A program made the position numbers and the translations under genes. This document shows positions 48,676-56,388 of a stretch of 64,000 nucleotides of DNA, one piece after another. Origin of the DNA: Alkalihalobacillus sp. YIM B00296 (GTDB lineage: Bacteria > Bacillota > Bacilli > Bacillales > Fictibacillaceae); NCBI RefSeq assembly GCF_020179385.1, contig NZ_JAIBLJ010000015.1, positions 1 to 64,000 on the forward strand. Direction: 5' to 3'. Under the pieces are notes generated by a model. That model was not told where the DNA came from, made no database searches, and worked only from the letters and a program-made list of their open reading frames with translations. The first letter of the stretch is position 1. Each line of letters begins with the position of its first letter.

Positions 48676-48903
48676 CTAGCTCCACTTTTTATTCACTTTT
48701 TTCCCAATGCGGGCTGAAAAATATCCCCCGATCAGCATTCCGATGATTCCTGTTACGATCGTCCAGTAATATTCAAAATCCATAAAGATAACGATCATGA
48801 TGACAATGCTTAGTCCGATGGCCACCCATCGATTGTATGTAACCCGTACAAGAAACGGTATAAGTATAATGGGCAAGATCAATGCCCCGAAAATTTCAAT
48901 CAT
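48676..48903 (-). CDS. csbA: CsbA-family small membrane protein (DUF2198)
   Basis: The product of 75 residues has three membrane segments (IFGALILPIILIPFLV, AIGLSIVIMIVIFMDF, IVTGIIGMLIGGYFSARIG). The motif RVTYNRWVAIGL after the first segment matches the RVTFNHYVAIAL of B. subtilis CsbA as I recall it. CsbA is a sigma-B controlled protein of unknown role. In B. subtilis it lies next to uvrBA; here it has moved about 10 kb. Confidence 0.65.
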   Translation of the reverse strand: MIEIFGALILPIILIPFLVRVTYNRWVAIGLSIVIMIVIFMDFEYYWTIVTGIIGMLIGGYFSARIGKKVNKKWS

Positions 48904-49006
48904 TATGCAGAAAGACGCCCCCTCAAAACAAGTGACTTCAGTTGGAATTCACGATTCCATGTCCATTATACGCTCTAAAGGTGGGGCAGTTCAATCTAAT
49001 AAGATG

Positions 49007-49029
49007 AAAACCGCCCAGCGGACGGTTTT
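49007..49029. terminator. Hairpin between two minus-strand genes
   Basis: AAAACCG and CGGTTTT form the stem with a nine-base loop, extended by GATG/CATC. The flanks are only moderately T-rich. It lies just after the stop at 49042. Confidence 0.6.
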
Positions 49030-49041
49030 GTCATCTATATT

Positions 49042-49302
49042 TTAAGCGTCTCCGATTGCAATACCGGTAAACGTCACTGGACCGATTACTGACGCCTGGT
49101 CCAGGAGACCAGCCGGGTTTGTCAATTCAACTGTCGGAGAATACACTTGTTGCCCAGCCGGTACGTTGAAATCTACTGCATTGAATGATACAGTCCTACT
49201 GTGGACAGGCGTGTAAATCTTTCGACAAAAAGATAGATTACGAGAAGGATATGGAACTATTTTAGAGAAAATAGTTTCTATTATAAAAAGGAGTTGATTC
49301 AA
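49042..49302 (-). CDS. Unrecognised protein, possibly truncated at its start
   Basis: The C-terminal 50 codons look truly coding (HSRTVSFNAVDFNVPAGQQV, then YSPTVELTNPAGLLDQASVI and GPVTFTGIAIGDA), a beta-rich, acidic stretch. The first 35 codons do not, and there is no ribosome site before any start in frame. It abuts the start of the divergent NERD gene. It is probably the tail of a gene whose 5' part was lost when the NERD gene or a neighbour moved. Confidence 0.35.
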   Translation of the reverse strand: MNQLLFIIETIFSKIVPYPSRNLSFCRKIYTPVHSRTVSFNAVDFNVPAGQQVYSPTVELTNPAGLLDQASVIGPVTFTGIAIGDA

Positions 49303-50253
49303 TGATCAAAAAAGAACGAACCGAGCCTGTGAAAATTCATAAATTGGAAGCGCTATTACGCCGATTACCTCCCTCACATCAGAAGTACCCACTAATAGAA
49401 AAAGAGCTGGCCATGTGTAAAGCTGGTTATCGAGGTGAGCAAGCACTGGATTTTTATTTAGAGTATCTCCCCGAAGATGACCACATCATTTTCCACGATT
49501 TAAGGCTTTTCGACACCCGCTACTATTTTCAAATCGATACGTTGCTTGTCACCCCTATTTCATCCTCATCGTTGAAGTGAAGAATATCGCAGGTAAAATC
49601 AGGTTTGACGAAATCAATCAGATGGTCCGGACGAAAGATGGTATGGAGGAAGGATTGCCTGACCCATTTCTTCAGCTTCAATGGCATAGTACAAAATTGT
49701 CCCATTGGCTGCACCTTCATGATCTTCCCCACATCCCGATCGACCACATCGTAGTCATCAACCGGCCCTCGACCATTATAGAAACCACTGAATATACACC
49801 CGTAAAAATAACCCACAGTGTAAACCTCCCTTTTGAAATCGAAGCCCTCAATAGAACCTTTCCAGAAGCGACCTACAACAAAAAACAACTGCGGAAACTC
49901 TCCAATCTACTGCTCAAAAAACATACTCCAAACGACCCGAACGTCATGAAACAATTCAAAATCCAACCTGAAGAATTGTTGCCAGGCGTTTATTGTACGA
50001 AATGTAAAACCCTGGCGATGGAGAAAGACATTATGGCCGCTGGATCTGCAGCGAATGTTCGTTCATCTCGGGAGATGCGCATTGCGAAGCGCTAAAAGAT
50101 TATCGGATGTTGGTGAATTCTTCGATATCGAATAGGGAATTGAGGAAGTTTCTTAGTATTTCATCCAGTTATATTGCTAAAACACTCCTTCGATCTATGA
50201 ATATACCTTCTGAGGGGACTAAAAAGGGACGAAGATATAAGCTCACATTTTAG
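49302..50253 (+). pseudogene. NERD-domain protein gene broken by two frameshifts
   Basis: ATG at 49302 follows AAAAGGAGTTGATTCA. Frame one gives a NERD start (GYRGEQALDFYLEYLPEDDH, RYYFQIDTLLVTPI) and then hits a stop at 49580. Read from about 49560 in the next frame, it continues FILIVEVKNIAGKIRFDEIN. A second shift near 50025 loses HYGRWICSECSF, which completes a CxxC...CxxC zinc ribbon begun at VYCTKCKTLAMEK, and the true end is at 50253 after GTKKGRRYKLTF. Each lesion is explained by one missing base in a run (TTTT to TTT, AAAA to AAA). NERD proteins are putative nuclease-related proteins. Either a recent pseudogene or two sequencing errors. Confidence 0.85.
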
Positions 50254-50257
50254 AATT

Positions 50258-50383
50258 ACCGATATATTCTTTATTTGCACCGATAAAATTTGGATTTGCA
50301 CCGATAAATTTCGAATCCGCACCGATATATTTTGAGTTTGCACCGATAAATTTCACATCTGCTACGATATCTGTTGTTGCCGT
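50258..50383. repeat. Array of six TTTGCACCGATAAA units, exact period 21 bases
   Basis: ACCGATA begins at 50258, 50279, 50300, 50321 and 50342, and TACGATA at 50363, always 21 bases apart. The consensus unit is about TTTGCACCGATAAATTTCGA. It starts four bases after the stop of the NERD gene. Read on the minus strand the period is seven codons and encodes repeats of NLSVQIQ type, with no ribosome site. The remainder, 50384-50541, shows no gene. Confidence 0.88.
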
Positions 50384-50541
50384 TTTTCCGCTCCGGCTCC
50401 ACCCCTTTCCCATAAAGAAAACTCGGGATTTGCCAAGCCTTGGCGAAGGCTGAGCCTTAGCTGCACTTATACTTCGTTCGTAAACTTTTCTGTTACGTCG
50501 GTTAGCTACATCGCTAAAAGTTATACTTTCTTAACGTATAA

Positions 50542-50565
50542 GAAAAAACCGTCCACGCGGACGGT
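50542..50565 (-). terminator. Terminator of the zinc-starvation cassette
   Basis: On the minus strand ACCGTCC pairs with GGACGGT across a four-base loop, then TTTTTT. It begins at the stop codon of the last gene. Confidence 0.93.
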
Positions 50566-50934
50566 TTAATGGACTTTTTTCGGATTCATATAAAGTAAAA
50601 ATGCTGCTTGCTTATCGTTCCTTCTTCTTTTCCGGATCACGTCACTGCAATCCAACCAATCGATATGCTGCAATTGCAAACTCAACTCTGCATCGATTTC
50701 CTTTTCAATCTCTTTCATAAGCTGATCCGTTTCTTTGACAGAACGTCGGAAATACTTCGCTGCTTGATGGAGAGGAGAATGTTTTTTCATCAAGGTCATG
50801 AATTGATCCGCAGTATCAGATTGTTGTGCCAAAGAATCTTCCAGCCCAACTATGAATTTGTACAGATCACGCTTATAACCGGGTAAAGTCTCAACGATTT
50901 CCCTCGCCAACATTTCAGACAAATAATCGTTCAT
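50566..50934 (-). CDS. Unknown helical protein at the end of the Zur cassette
   Basis: The product of 122 residues is soluble, highly charged and mostly helical (VETLPGYKRDLYKFIVGLED, RRSVKETDQLMKEIEKEIDA). It has one Cys (DWLDCSDVIRKRRRND) and no CxxC. I recognise no family. ATG 50934 lies six bases after AAGGAGAG, and the longer frame upstream lacks a site. It starts 28 bases after rpmE2, so it should be induced by zinc shortage with the genes before it. Confidence 0.75.
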   Translation of the reverse strand: MNDYLSEMLAREIVETLPGYKRDLYKFIVGLEDSLAQQSDTADQFMTLMKKHSPLHQAAKYFRRSVKETDQLMKEIEKEIDAELSLQLQHIDWLDCSDVIRKRRRNDKQAAFLLYMNPKKVH

Positions 50935-50961
50935 CTTGATCTCTCCTTGCTCTGAAGACAT

Positions 50962-51216
50962 TTATTTGCCTGTTTTCATGTTATATTTTTTCAAGAAACG
51001 TTCTGCACGACCACCGCGGTCTGAGAACTTCTGTCTTCCAGTATAAAAAGGATGGGTATCTGAGCTAACCTCAACCTTAATTAATGGATACGTGTTTCCA
51101 TCTTCCCACTCGATCGTTTCAGATGAAGACATGGTTGAACCTGTTATAAATTTAAACCCGCTGTTCGTATCCATGAAAACCACTTGTCGATACGCTGGAT
51201 GTATTCCTTTTTTCAT
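50962..51216 (-). CDS. rpmE2: Ribosomal protein L31, type B (zinc-independent)
   Basis: The product of 84 residues starts [20 protein letters not shown] and contains [19 protein letters not shown] and [13 protein letters not shown], the type B pattern. It has no cysteine, unlike zinc-binding type A L31. Under zinc starvation such a copy replaces the zinc form on the ribosome and frees zinc. It lies in one operon with rpsN2 downstream of Zur boxes. ATG follows AAGGAGAG. Confidence 0.95.
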   Translation of the reverse strand: MKKGIHPAYRQVVFMDTNSGFKFITGSTMSSSETIEWEDGNTYPLIKVEVSSDTHPFYTGRQKFSDRGGRAERFLKKYNMKTGK

Positions 51217-51244
51217 TTCAATCTCTCCTTACCGTTTGAATGAG

Positions 51245-52405
51245 TTAAATCGCTGCTAGCCTTTCAGCAATTTTTCTAGCTCCAGAAATATTTCTGGAGA
51301 CAGGCCCTATTTCAAGTTCAGCTAAAGCCCCTGCTACATGCAATCCCTTGCCCCATTCCAGTTCTGGAGAGACAATCGGGAAACCGCATTTTGAACATTT
51401 GAGGCCATGTTTTTCGATTGTCCTACTTAGCCACTCCTTACCAGGAAGTGAACCTTCAACCCCCGTGGCAAGAATGATATGGGAAGCTTTCAGCTGAACT
51501 CCATTTTGAAACTGGAAGAGGAGCTGGGAATGTTCATCTATGGAACAGTTCATCACTTCTCCCGTAACAGTCATCAATCGACCTTTTCGTTCTAAATGTT
51601 TTTGCTTATGAAATAAATGCTGGGTTATCGATCCTTTATGCCTTGCCTGTGTAATGATCTTTCTCCGTTCATCAAAATCTTCCACCCTATAAAATTTCCG
51701 CATGTATTTAGGGCCCACCCAGCCTGGATCACTATCGAATTCATGAACCCTGTTTGGATGCCGTTTAACCTGTATAACCGGAACATCATCACAAATTTTA
51801 TTTATTAAGTGAGCAGCAGTAATGCCTCCCCCTATGATAGCAACAGGCACGGATCCACTTTCCATTGCAGGCAGGTTTTTATCAAAGATATGGAAGACCT
51901 TTTCAGGGTACTGTTCATTCAGTTCTTTTGCCCAGCCTGGATAAGAAGGCTGATCATTGACGCCTATTGCTAAAACAACTCTCTTCGAAGGGACAGATTG
52001 ACCATCGCTTGTTCGTACGATCCAATGATTATCTTTATACTCCAGCTCATTTACATATCCAATCTTCCAGGCTTTATGCAATTGAATTTCGTTAAAAGTG
52101 TGATGGCAATGATGATTGAACAACTCTAAATGAGGTTTCTGGTAGTACCCATGGAATGCATTATCAAAATTATTACGCTTGGCGTATCGTTCAAGGCTGG
52201 ATGGATGTATATCAACATGATGGACGACTGGAGAACGAAGGTAATCCATTCCGATTCTTGAAGTAAGCTGTCTCCACCTTCGCATCGGAACTGGTGATGG
52301 ATCAATGATCTGAAGCCGTGGTACGTCTACCTTCCTATTTTTCAGCAAGAACGTAGCTATGGTACAACCATGGATCCCTCCACCGATTATCAGCCATTCC
52401 TTCAT
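51245..52405 (-). CDS. FAD/NAD(P)-binding oxidoreductase of the zinc-starvation cassette
   Basis: The product of 386 residues has an N-terminal dinucleotide-binding fold (WLIIGGGIHGCTIATFLL, residues about 4-21) and a second one in the middle (VPVAIIGGGITAAHLINKIC). It also has HHVDIHPSSLERYAKRN and the ATG motif SHIILATGVEGSLPG. The layout resembles ornithine/lysine N-monooxygenase-like flavoproteins. A CSKCGFP pair near the C terminus could bind metal. The reaction is unknown. It lies between rpsN2 and rpmE2, 23 and 28 bases from them, so its job is probably in zinc shortage (for example a metallophore step), which is inference. Confidence 0.8.
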   Translation of the reverse strand: MKEWLIIGGGIHGCTIATFLLKNRKVDVPRLQIIDPSPVPMRRWRQLTSRIGMDYLRSPVVHHVDIHPSSLERYAKRNNFDNAFHGYYQKPHLELFNHHCHHTFNEIQLHKAWKIGYVNELEYKDNHWIVRTSDGQSVPSKRVVLAIGVNDQPSYPGWAKELNEQYPEKVFHIFDKNLPAMESGSVPVAIIGGGITAAHLINKICDDVPVIQVKRHPNRVHEFDSDPGWVGPKYMRKFYRVEDFDERRKIITQARHKGSITQHLFHKQKHLERKGRLMTVTGEVMNCSIDEHSQLLFQFQNGVQLKASHIILATGVEGSLPGKEWLSRTIEKHGLKCSKCGFPIVSPELEWGKGLHVAGALAELEIGPVSRNISGARKIAERLAAI

Positions 52406-52428
52406 AGATAGTCTCTCCTTCTAAGGTG

Positions 52429-52698
52429 TTACCAGCTTGATTTTTTAACGCCTGGAACTTGGCCCTTATGTGCATACTCACGGAAAGCAATCCGGGACAT
52501 CTTGAACTTTCTTAAGTAGCCTCTCGGTCTTCCCGTTACCTGGCATCTATTGTTCAAACGTGTTGGAGAAGAGTCTCTTGGCAGTTTTCTTAGTGCCTCG
52601 TAATCCCCCTCTTCCTTCAACTTTTTGCGGATTTCAGCATATTTCTCAACGAGTTCTTGTCTCTTTCTTTCCTTAGCAACCTTTGATTTTTTAGCCAT
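52429..52698 (-). CDS. rpsN2: Ribosomal protein S14, zinc-independent paralogue
   Basis: The product of 89 residues starts [20 protein letters not shown] and contains [19 protein letters not shown] with a single Cys instead of the two CxxC pairs of the 61-residue zinc form. This is the long, zinc-free type (B. subtilis YhzA), which lets ribosomes form without zinc. It is first in the cassette, directly behind two Zur boxes. The start follows AAAGGAGC. Confidence 0.96.
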   Translation of the reverse strand: MAKKSKVAKERKRQELVEKYAEIRKKLKEEGDYEALRKLPRDSSPTRLNNRCQVTGRPRGYLRKFKMSRIAFREYAHKGQVPGVKKSSW

Positions 52699-52731
52699 AT
52701 CTATTAGCTCCTTTCAACAAAAAATGACTAT

Positions 52732-52752
52732 TAATAGTAATCATTACGATTT
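52732..52752 (-). promoter_or_regulatory. Zur box 1
   Basis: TAATAGTAATCATTACGATT and a final T match the Bacillus Zur palindrome AAATCGTAAT-N-ATTACGATTT at 19 of 21 positions (mismatches at 1 and 5). It lies 34 bases before the rpsN2 start, so a bound repressor would block transcription. Confidence 0.85.
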
Positions 52753-52794
52753 AGAATCGACAGGCCTGCCAATATAGATTCGACCCGCTGGTTT

Positions 52795-52815
52795 AAATCG
52801 TAACTATTACGATTT
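52795..52815 (-). promoter_or_regulatory. Zur box 2
   Basis: AAATCGTAACTATTACGATT and a final T fit the Zur palindrome with one mismatch. It is 42 bases upstream of box 1. The remaining sequence to 53024 (the end of minJ) shows no gene. Confidence 0.92.
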
Positions 52816-53024
52816 ATTATCGTTTACCCATTATATCTTCTTCTTGGTGAATTGTAAACCTTTAAACGATCGACGCTTTTCATGGCATCAAGAAAGACGG
52901 AGTTGCCCCAAAATAATCGTGAAAGGTACTACCGACACACCATACTTTTCTCAAAATGTTGATAGGATCGGTTAGTATCAGACACTTATGGGACAGCCCC
53001 GCCTGCTTATTTATCCAATTGTCA

Positions 53025-54221
53025 TCAGCCAACTACTTTTTTTCGTTTGGCGTTTTCAGGCTGTGAGAATAAGAGGCCAAGTTCGTGGTGTTCGTTTTGA
53101 TACAGGGAACGTTGGACGAACCGGACATCATTGTTGAAATTAAGTACTTCAAGTTTTACGAAATTCGCGCTGCTCTGTACTGCTCCGTAAAAATCTTCAA
53201 CCCTCTCCATCTTTTTTCCGTTCACTTTGATGATCCGCTCCCCGATCGAGATGTTCATTTTAGATGCAGGGGAGCCTGGGATAATCCCTAATACCCGCAG
53301 TCCTTCATTCATTGCACTGAAGTAAGGGGCACTCTTGACTTCCAACTTCCTGTAATAAAGGATCAATGCATTGCGCCCAACTAGCGCAAGGCCGACAATA
53401 ATAATGCTGAGCATCTCCAAATCAAAAGTGAGAAGGACGATAGAACCGGCAAGCAATAGGATCCCAAGCCAAAAGAACCGGATTCCGATACTTTTTACGA
53501 TTGGTTCTGGCATCGACTGGGAGACGACATGGTGGAATCCGATCGCAAACGGAGCGAGTGCGATACCGACACTCGCCTCACCGATTTGCAGCAACGGGAA
53601 CCAGTTTGAAGTCGCCACAACAGACCCTGGGACGAGCATGAATAGAGGAACGAGCCAAATCCGACTGATGACGTGGGCTCCGATTCCTTTACCTCTTTTA
53701 CCCCGTAACAAGATCGGGGACGTATTTTTTACGCCGATCGCCATAATAAGAATGCCTTCCGCTACAACCAAAGCAGCGATTAAAAGGGCAATCATACCGA
53801 GAGAAGCTCCTTGCAAATCCACCAGCCAACTATCTATAATCCGCACACCGGTTGTGAATGACGGCATATAAGCAGCGGCAAGATAGGTCAACCCTCCAGC
53901 AAACACCGGGTTGAAGTAATTTTTACGCAATGTCAGCCCGAGTAATATGTAGAATACAGACATGACAGCGATGACGCCGATTGGCAGATACAAACCGGTG
54001 AACACGCTAAATATGGAAAAAATCAACCCTAGCAAGAGTCCCGGTCCAATCCCCTTAACAAAGTCGTCCATCGTATCAAATACCCGCACGTGAAAATCAC
54101 TACGCTCTCTTTTAACACGGGTAACCGCATGGAATCCGATCAATACTACTATCACGTAAAGAAGTGGATTGAGAAAGAACCAACCCATTCCCTTAAGTAC
54201 ATTCCACAATATATCTTGCAT
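53025..54221 (-). CDS. minJ: PDZ-domain division-site protein MinJ
   Basis: MinJ links DivIVA at the poles to MinD and so steers division-site choice in Bacillus. The product of 398 residues has seven or eight membrane segments (for example GMGWFFLNPLLYVIVVLIGF, GPGLLLGLIFSIFSVFTGLY) and a C-terminal PDZ domain (about 310-385) with LRVLGIIPGSPASKMNISIG and VNGKKMERVEDFYGAVQ. It lies next to ctpB as in B. subtilis, though swrA and ftsEX are not between or next to them here. Confidence 0.9.
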   Translation of the reverse strand: MQDILWNVLKGMGWFFLNPLLYVIVVLIGFHAVTRVKRERSDFHVRVFDTMDDFVKGIGPGLLLGLIFSIFSVFTGLYLPIGVIAVMSVFYILLGLTLRKNYFNPVFAGGLTYLAAAYMPSFTTGVRIIDSWLVDLQGASLGMIALLIAALVVAEGILIMAIGVKNTSPILLRGKRGKGIGAHVISRIWLVPLFMLVPGSVVATSNWFPLLQIGEASVGIALAPFAIGFHHVVSQSMPEPIVKSIGIRFFWLGILLLAGSIVLLTFDLEMLSIIIVGLALVGRNALILYYRKLEVKSAPYFSAMNEGLRVLGIIPGSPASKMNISIGERIIKVNGKKMERVEDFYGAVQSSANFVKLEVLNFNNDVRFVQRSLYQNEHHELGLLFSQPENAKRKKVVG

Positions 54222-54239
54222 TTTCCAGCCTCCAAAAAT

Positions 54240-54410
54240 CTATCGTTTGTCTATTTTTTTTATCACGTGATCAAGCTTGCGCTCAATTTCTTTAAGACGG
54301 TTTTTCTTATGCCGAATGTATGTAATTAAAAATACTATCCCTGAGATGATACTAAGAACCATCAAAAACGCTAACAATTGGTACACAATATCACCTATAT
54401 ATATATCCAT
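54240..54410 (-). CDS. Small DUF4083-like membrane protein
   Basis: The product of 56 residues has one membrane segment (YQLLAFLMVLSIISGIVFLI) followed by a basic, helical tail (YIRHKKNRLKEIERKLDHVI), the layout of DUF4083 proteins. ATG 54410 was chosen because AGGAGGAAGG lies just upstream. It precedes minJ by 18 bases and is probably co-transcribed with it. The function is unknown. Confidence 0.75.
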   Translation of the reverse strand: MDIYIGDIVYQLLAFLMVLSIISGIVFLITYIRHKKNRLKEIERKLDHVIKKIDKR

Positions 54411-54443
54411 AACCTTCCTCCTATAGCATTCGAAAACGAACAC

Positions 54444-54478
54444 AAAATAAAATCCGTAGAAGGGAATCTTCTACGGAT
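54444..54478 (-). terminator. ctpB terminator
   Basis: On the minus strand ATCCGTAGAAG pairs perfectly with CTTCTACGGAT across a five-base loop, then TTTATTTTG. Confidence 0.93.
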
Positions 54479-54509
54479 ATATTCGACAGTCGAAGGTTTC
54501 ATCCTGCTA

Positions 54510-55976
54510 TTACTTTTCGAATAAAACTTCAATTGCCGTCTGAAGCTGTTGGTCATTCTTTCCACTATCGATCTTTTCAAGAAGCTTCTGTTCCATCAAT
54601 GATGCGGTCTTTTTATCCACTTTACCAGTTGCCTTCACTTTATTGGCGTTCTGGAATGCCTTCACAGCTGTTTCCGTTTTATTATCGTAGTATCCATCAT
54701 CCCTGCCAGGATTGAAACCTAGTCCCTTCAAGATCGTCTGGACATTTTTCACCTGTTCTCCTGTCATATCATACGACAACGGTTTTTCAATCGAAATCGG
54801 GCTTGCCCGATAAAAGCCTGGTTGCTGTTGTTTTACTGTCGGCTCGACACCTTTCTTATGGATCCAGTTGCCATCAGGCGTCAACCACTTGAACATCGTC
54901 AGCTTGATGCTGCTGCCATCATCCATTTCGACCGCCTGCTGGACGGTTCCTTTTCCGAAGGACTTTTCACCAACGACCTCATATCCACCTGCTTCTTTTA
55001 AAGCAGCGGCTAAAATTTCTGAAGCAGAAGCACTTCCACTGTCGATCAAGCCGACAATCGGGTAATCCTTTTTCTTGCTCGTGTCTGAGAAGAATCGCTG
55101 CTTTTCTCCATCTCGCGATTCAATTTGGACGATCGGCTCATCTTTCGTGATGAACAACTTGCCGATGTCTTGAACGGCGTTAAGGAAGCCGCCTGGATTA
55201 CCACGGACATCGAGGATCAGCCCATCTATTCCCTTATCCTCAAGCTCCTTCAACTGTTTTTCAACATCAGAAGCCGTATCTTCTGAGAAGGATGTGATCT
55301 TTAGATGCCCGATTTTTTTCCCATCGTTTTCAATGATATCAGAGTACACTGTCTCAATTGGAATTTCATCACGCTTCACATCGATGGTCAACTTGTCATT
55401 GACCCCTGCCCGTTTGATTTCAAGCTTCACTGTCGTCCCTTTTTTACCACGTATCTTCAGCACCGCATCGTATAGATCAAGTCCTTTTGTGCTTTTACCA
55501 TCAATGGTAATGATCTGATCACGCGGCTTCAAACCTGCTTTTTCAGCGGGGGAATCCTCGAATGGTGCCACGACTGTCACATATCCATCCATCATCGTAA
55601 CTTCTGCACCGATTCCTTCAAAAGATGACTCTAATGTATCATTGAATTGCTCTGCTGTCTTGGCATCCATATAAACCGAATAAGGATCATCCAGTGTATT
55701 GATCATGCCCTGTATTGCCCCTTGGAGAAGCTTATCCTCGTCAACATCCTCTACATATTTCTCCGATATGAGCTCATATGTCTGTTCGATCTTGTCGAAA
55801 TCTTCACCTGCGCTGGAGCTCCCCAATTTGAGATCTGTGCCATTTTCAGTTCCTTTTTCTAAAAGCGAGGAACTATCTTCATCTGAGAACAAAGTCATTC
55901 CTGCATATGTTCCGCCGGCTCCGACAGCAAGTGAACCTGCTACTAATAATGCCACCACTTTACCTTTCACATTCAT
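54510..55976 (-). CDS. ctpB: Carboxyl-terminal processing protease CtpB (S41 family)
   Basis: CtpB is a secreted serine protease that in B. subtilis cleaves SpoIVFA to help activate sigma-K during sporulation. The product has 488 residues with a signal anchor (about 8-28) and a PDZ domain (about 115-195, GIGAEVTMMDGYVTVVAPFE). The peptidase core has catalytic Ser in DSGSASASE (about Ser317) and Lys in KSFGKGTVQ (about Lys342). A C-terminal peptidoglycan-binding domain has VQTILKGLGFNPGRDDGYYD. ATG follows GGGGTGATGAA. A hairpin (AAGGCATC/GATGCCTT, 56004-56034) lies in its leader. Confidence 0.94.
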   Translation of the reverse strand: MNVKGKVVALLVAGSLAVGAGGTYAGMTLFSDEDSSSLLEKGTENGTDLKLGSSSAGEDFDKIEQTYELISEKYVEDVDEDKLLQGAIQGMINTLDDPYSVYMDAKTAEQFNDTLESSFEGIGAEVTMMDGYVTVVAPFEDSPAEKAGLKPRDQIITIDGKSTKGLDLYDAVLKIRGKKGTTVKLEIKRAGVNDKLTIDVKRDEIPIETVYSDIIENDGKKIGHLKITSFSEDTASDVEKQLKELEDKGIDGLILDVRGNPGGFLNAVQDIGKLFITKDEPIVQIESRDGEKQRFFSDTSKKKDYPIVGLIDSGSASASEILAAALKEAGGYEVVGEKSFGKGTVQQAVEMDDGSSIKLTMFKWLTPDGNWIHKKGVEPTVKQQQPGFYRASPISIEKPLSYDMTGEQVKNVQTILKGLGFNPGRDDGYYDNKTETAVKAFQNANKVKATGKVDKKTASLMEQKLLEKIDSGKNDQQLQTAIEVLFEK

Positions 55977-56388
55977 TTCATCACCCCATCGTGTTTGCAG
56001 GAAAAGGCATCACACCTCAAAGATGCGATGCCTTCTCACATGAGTAAGGTCCCCCTAAGTCCGTGCCATTTCACTTACTCGATATACTATATGAACAGCT
56101 TGTATACTTTATGTGTGGAAAGAACACAATATGCATTTACATTAATGGTTCTTATCGAAAAATTTCTTTTAACGCAATCCGCGACACTCCTGCAGGAAAA
56201 GCAATCCAGGCGTAACCCTGTTGCGAGGCTTGTTGATCGCCTCCATGGAAAGGGAGGGAATATCGTAATTCAAGTATAACTGAGTTAACGTATAAGCTAG
56301 CTTCATACTACTACACAACCCTAAATCTAACAAGGAAATTAGTATTATTTTATACAAGAATCCGTAAGAAGCCGATTTAACTTGTAAA
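55977..56388. other. Gap between the ctpB and LCP genes
   Basis: It holds the ctpB leader hairpin (56004-56034) and the second copy of a dispersed repeat (56169-56258). The rest is AT-rich and shows no open frame with a ribosome site. Confidence 0.6.
56169..56258. repeat. Second dispersed repeat family, copy without insertion
   Basis: TAACGCAATCCGCGACACTC, CTGCAGGAAAAGCAATCCAG and GCGTAACCCT, then GAGGCTTGTTGATCGCC and TGGAAAGGGAGGG, are the reverse complement of the two outer parts of 38386-38562. The motif GACTCCTGC-GGAAAAGC is typical of a repeat common in Bacillaceae. Confidence 0.6.

Noticed and set aside
50161-50343. Minus-strand frame made of seven-residue repeats (LSVQIQI type) over the 21-base array
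   Set aside because: It has no ribosome site or promoter, and the repeat period alone explains the open frame. The idea is kept only as an option in the array finding.
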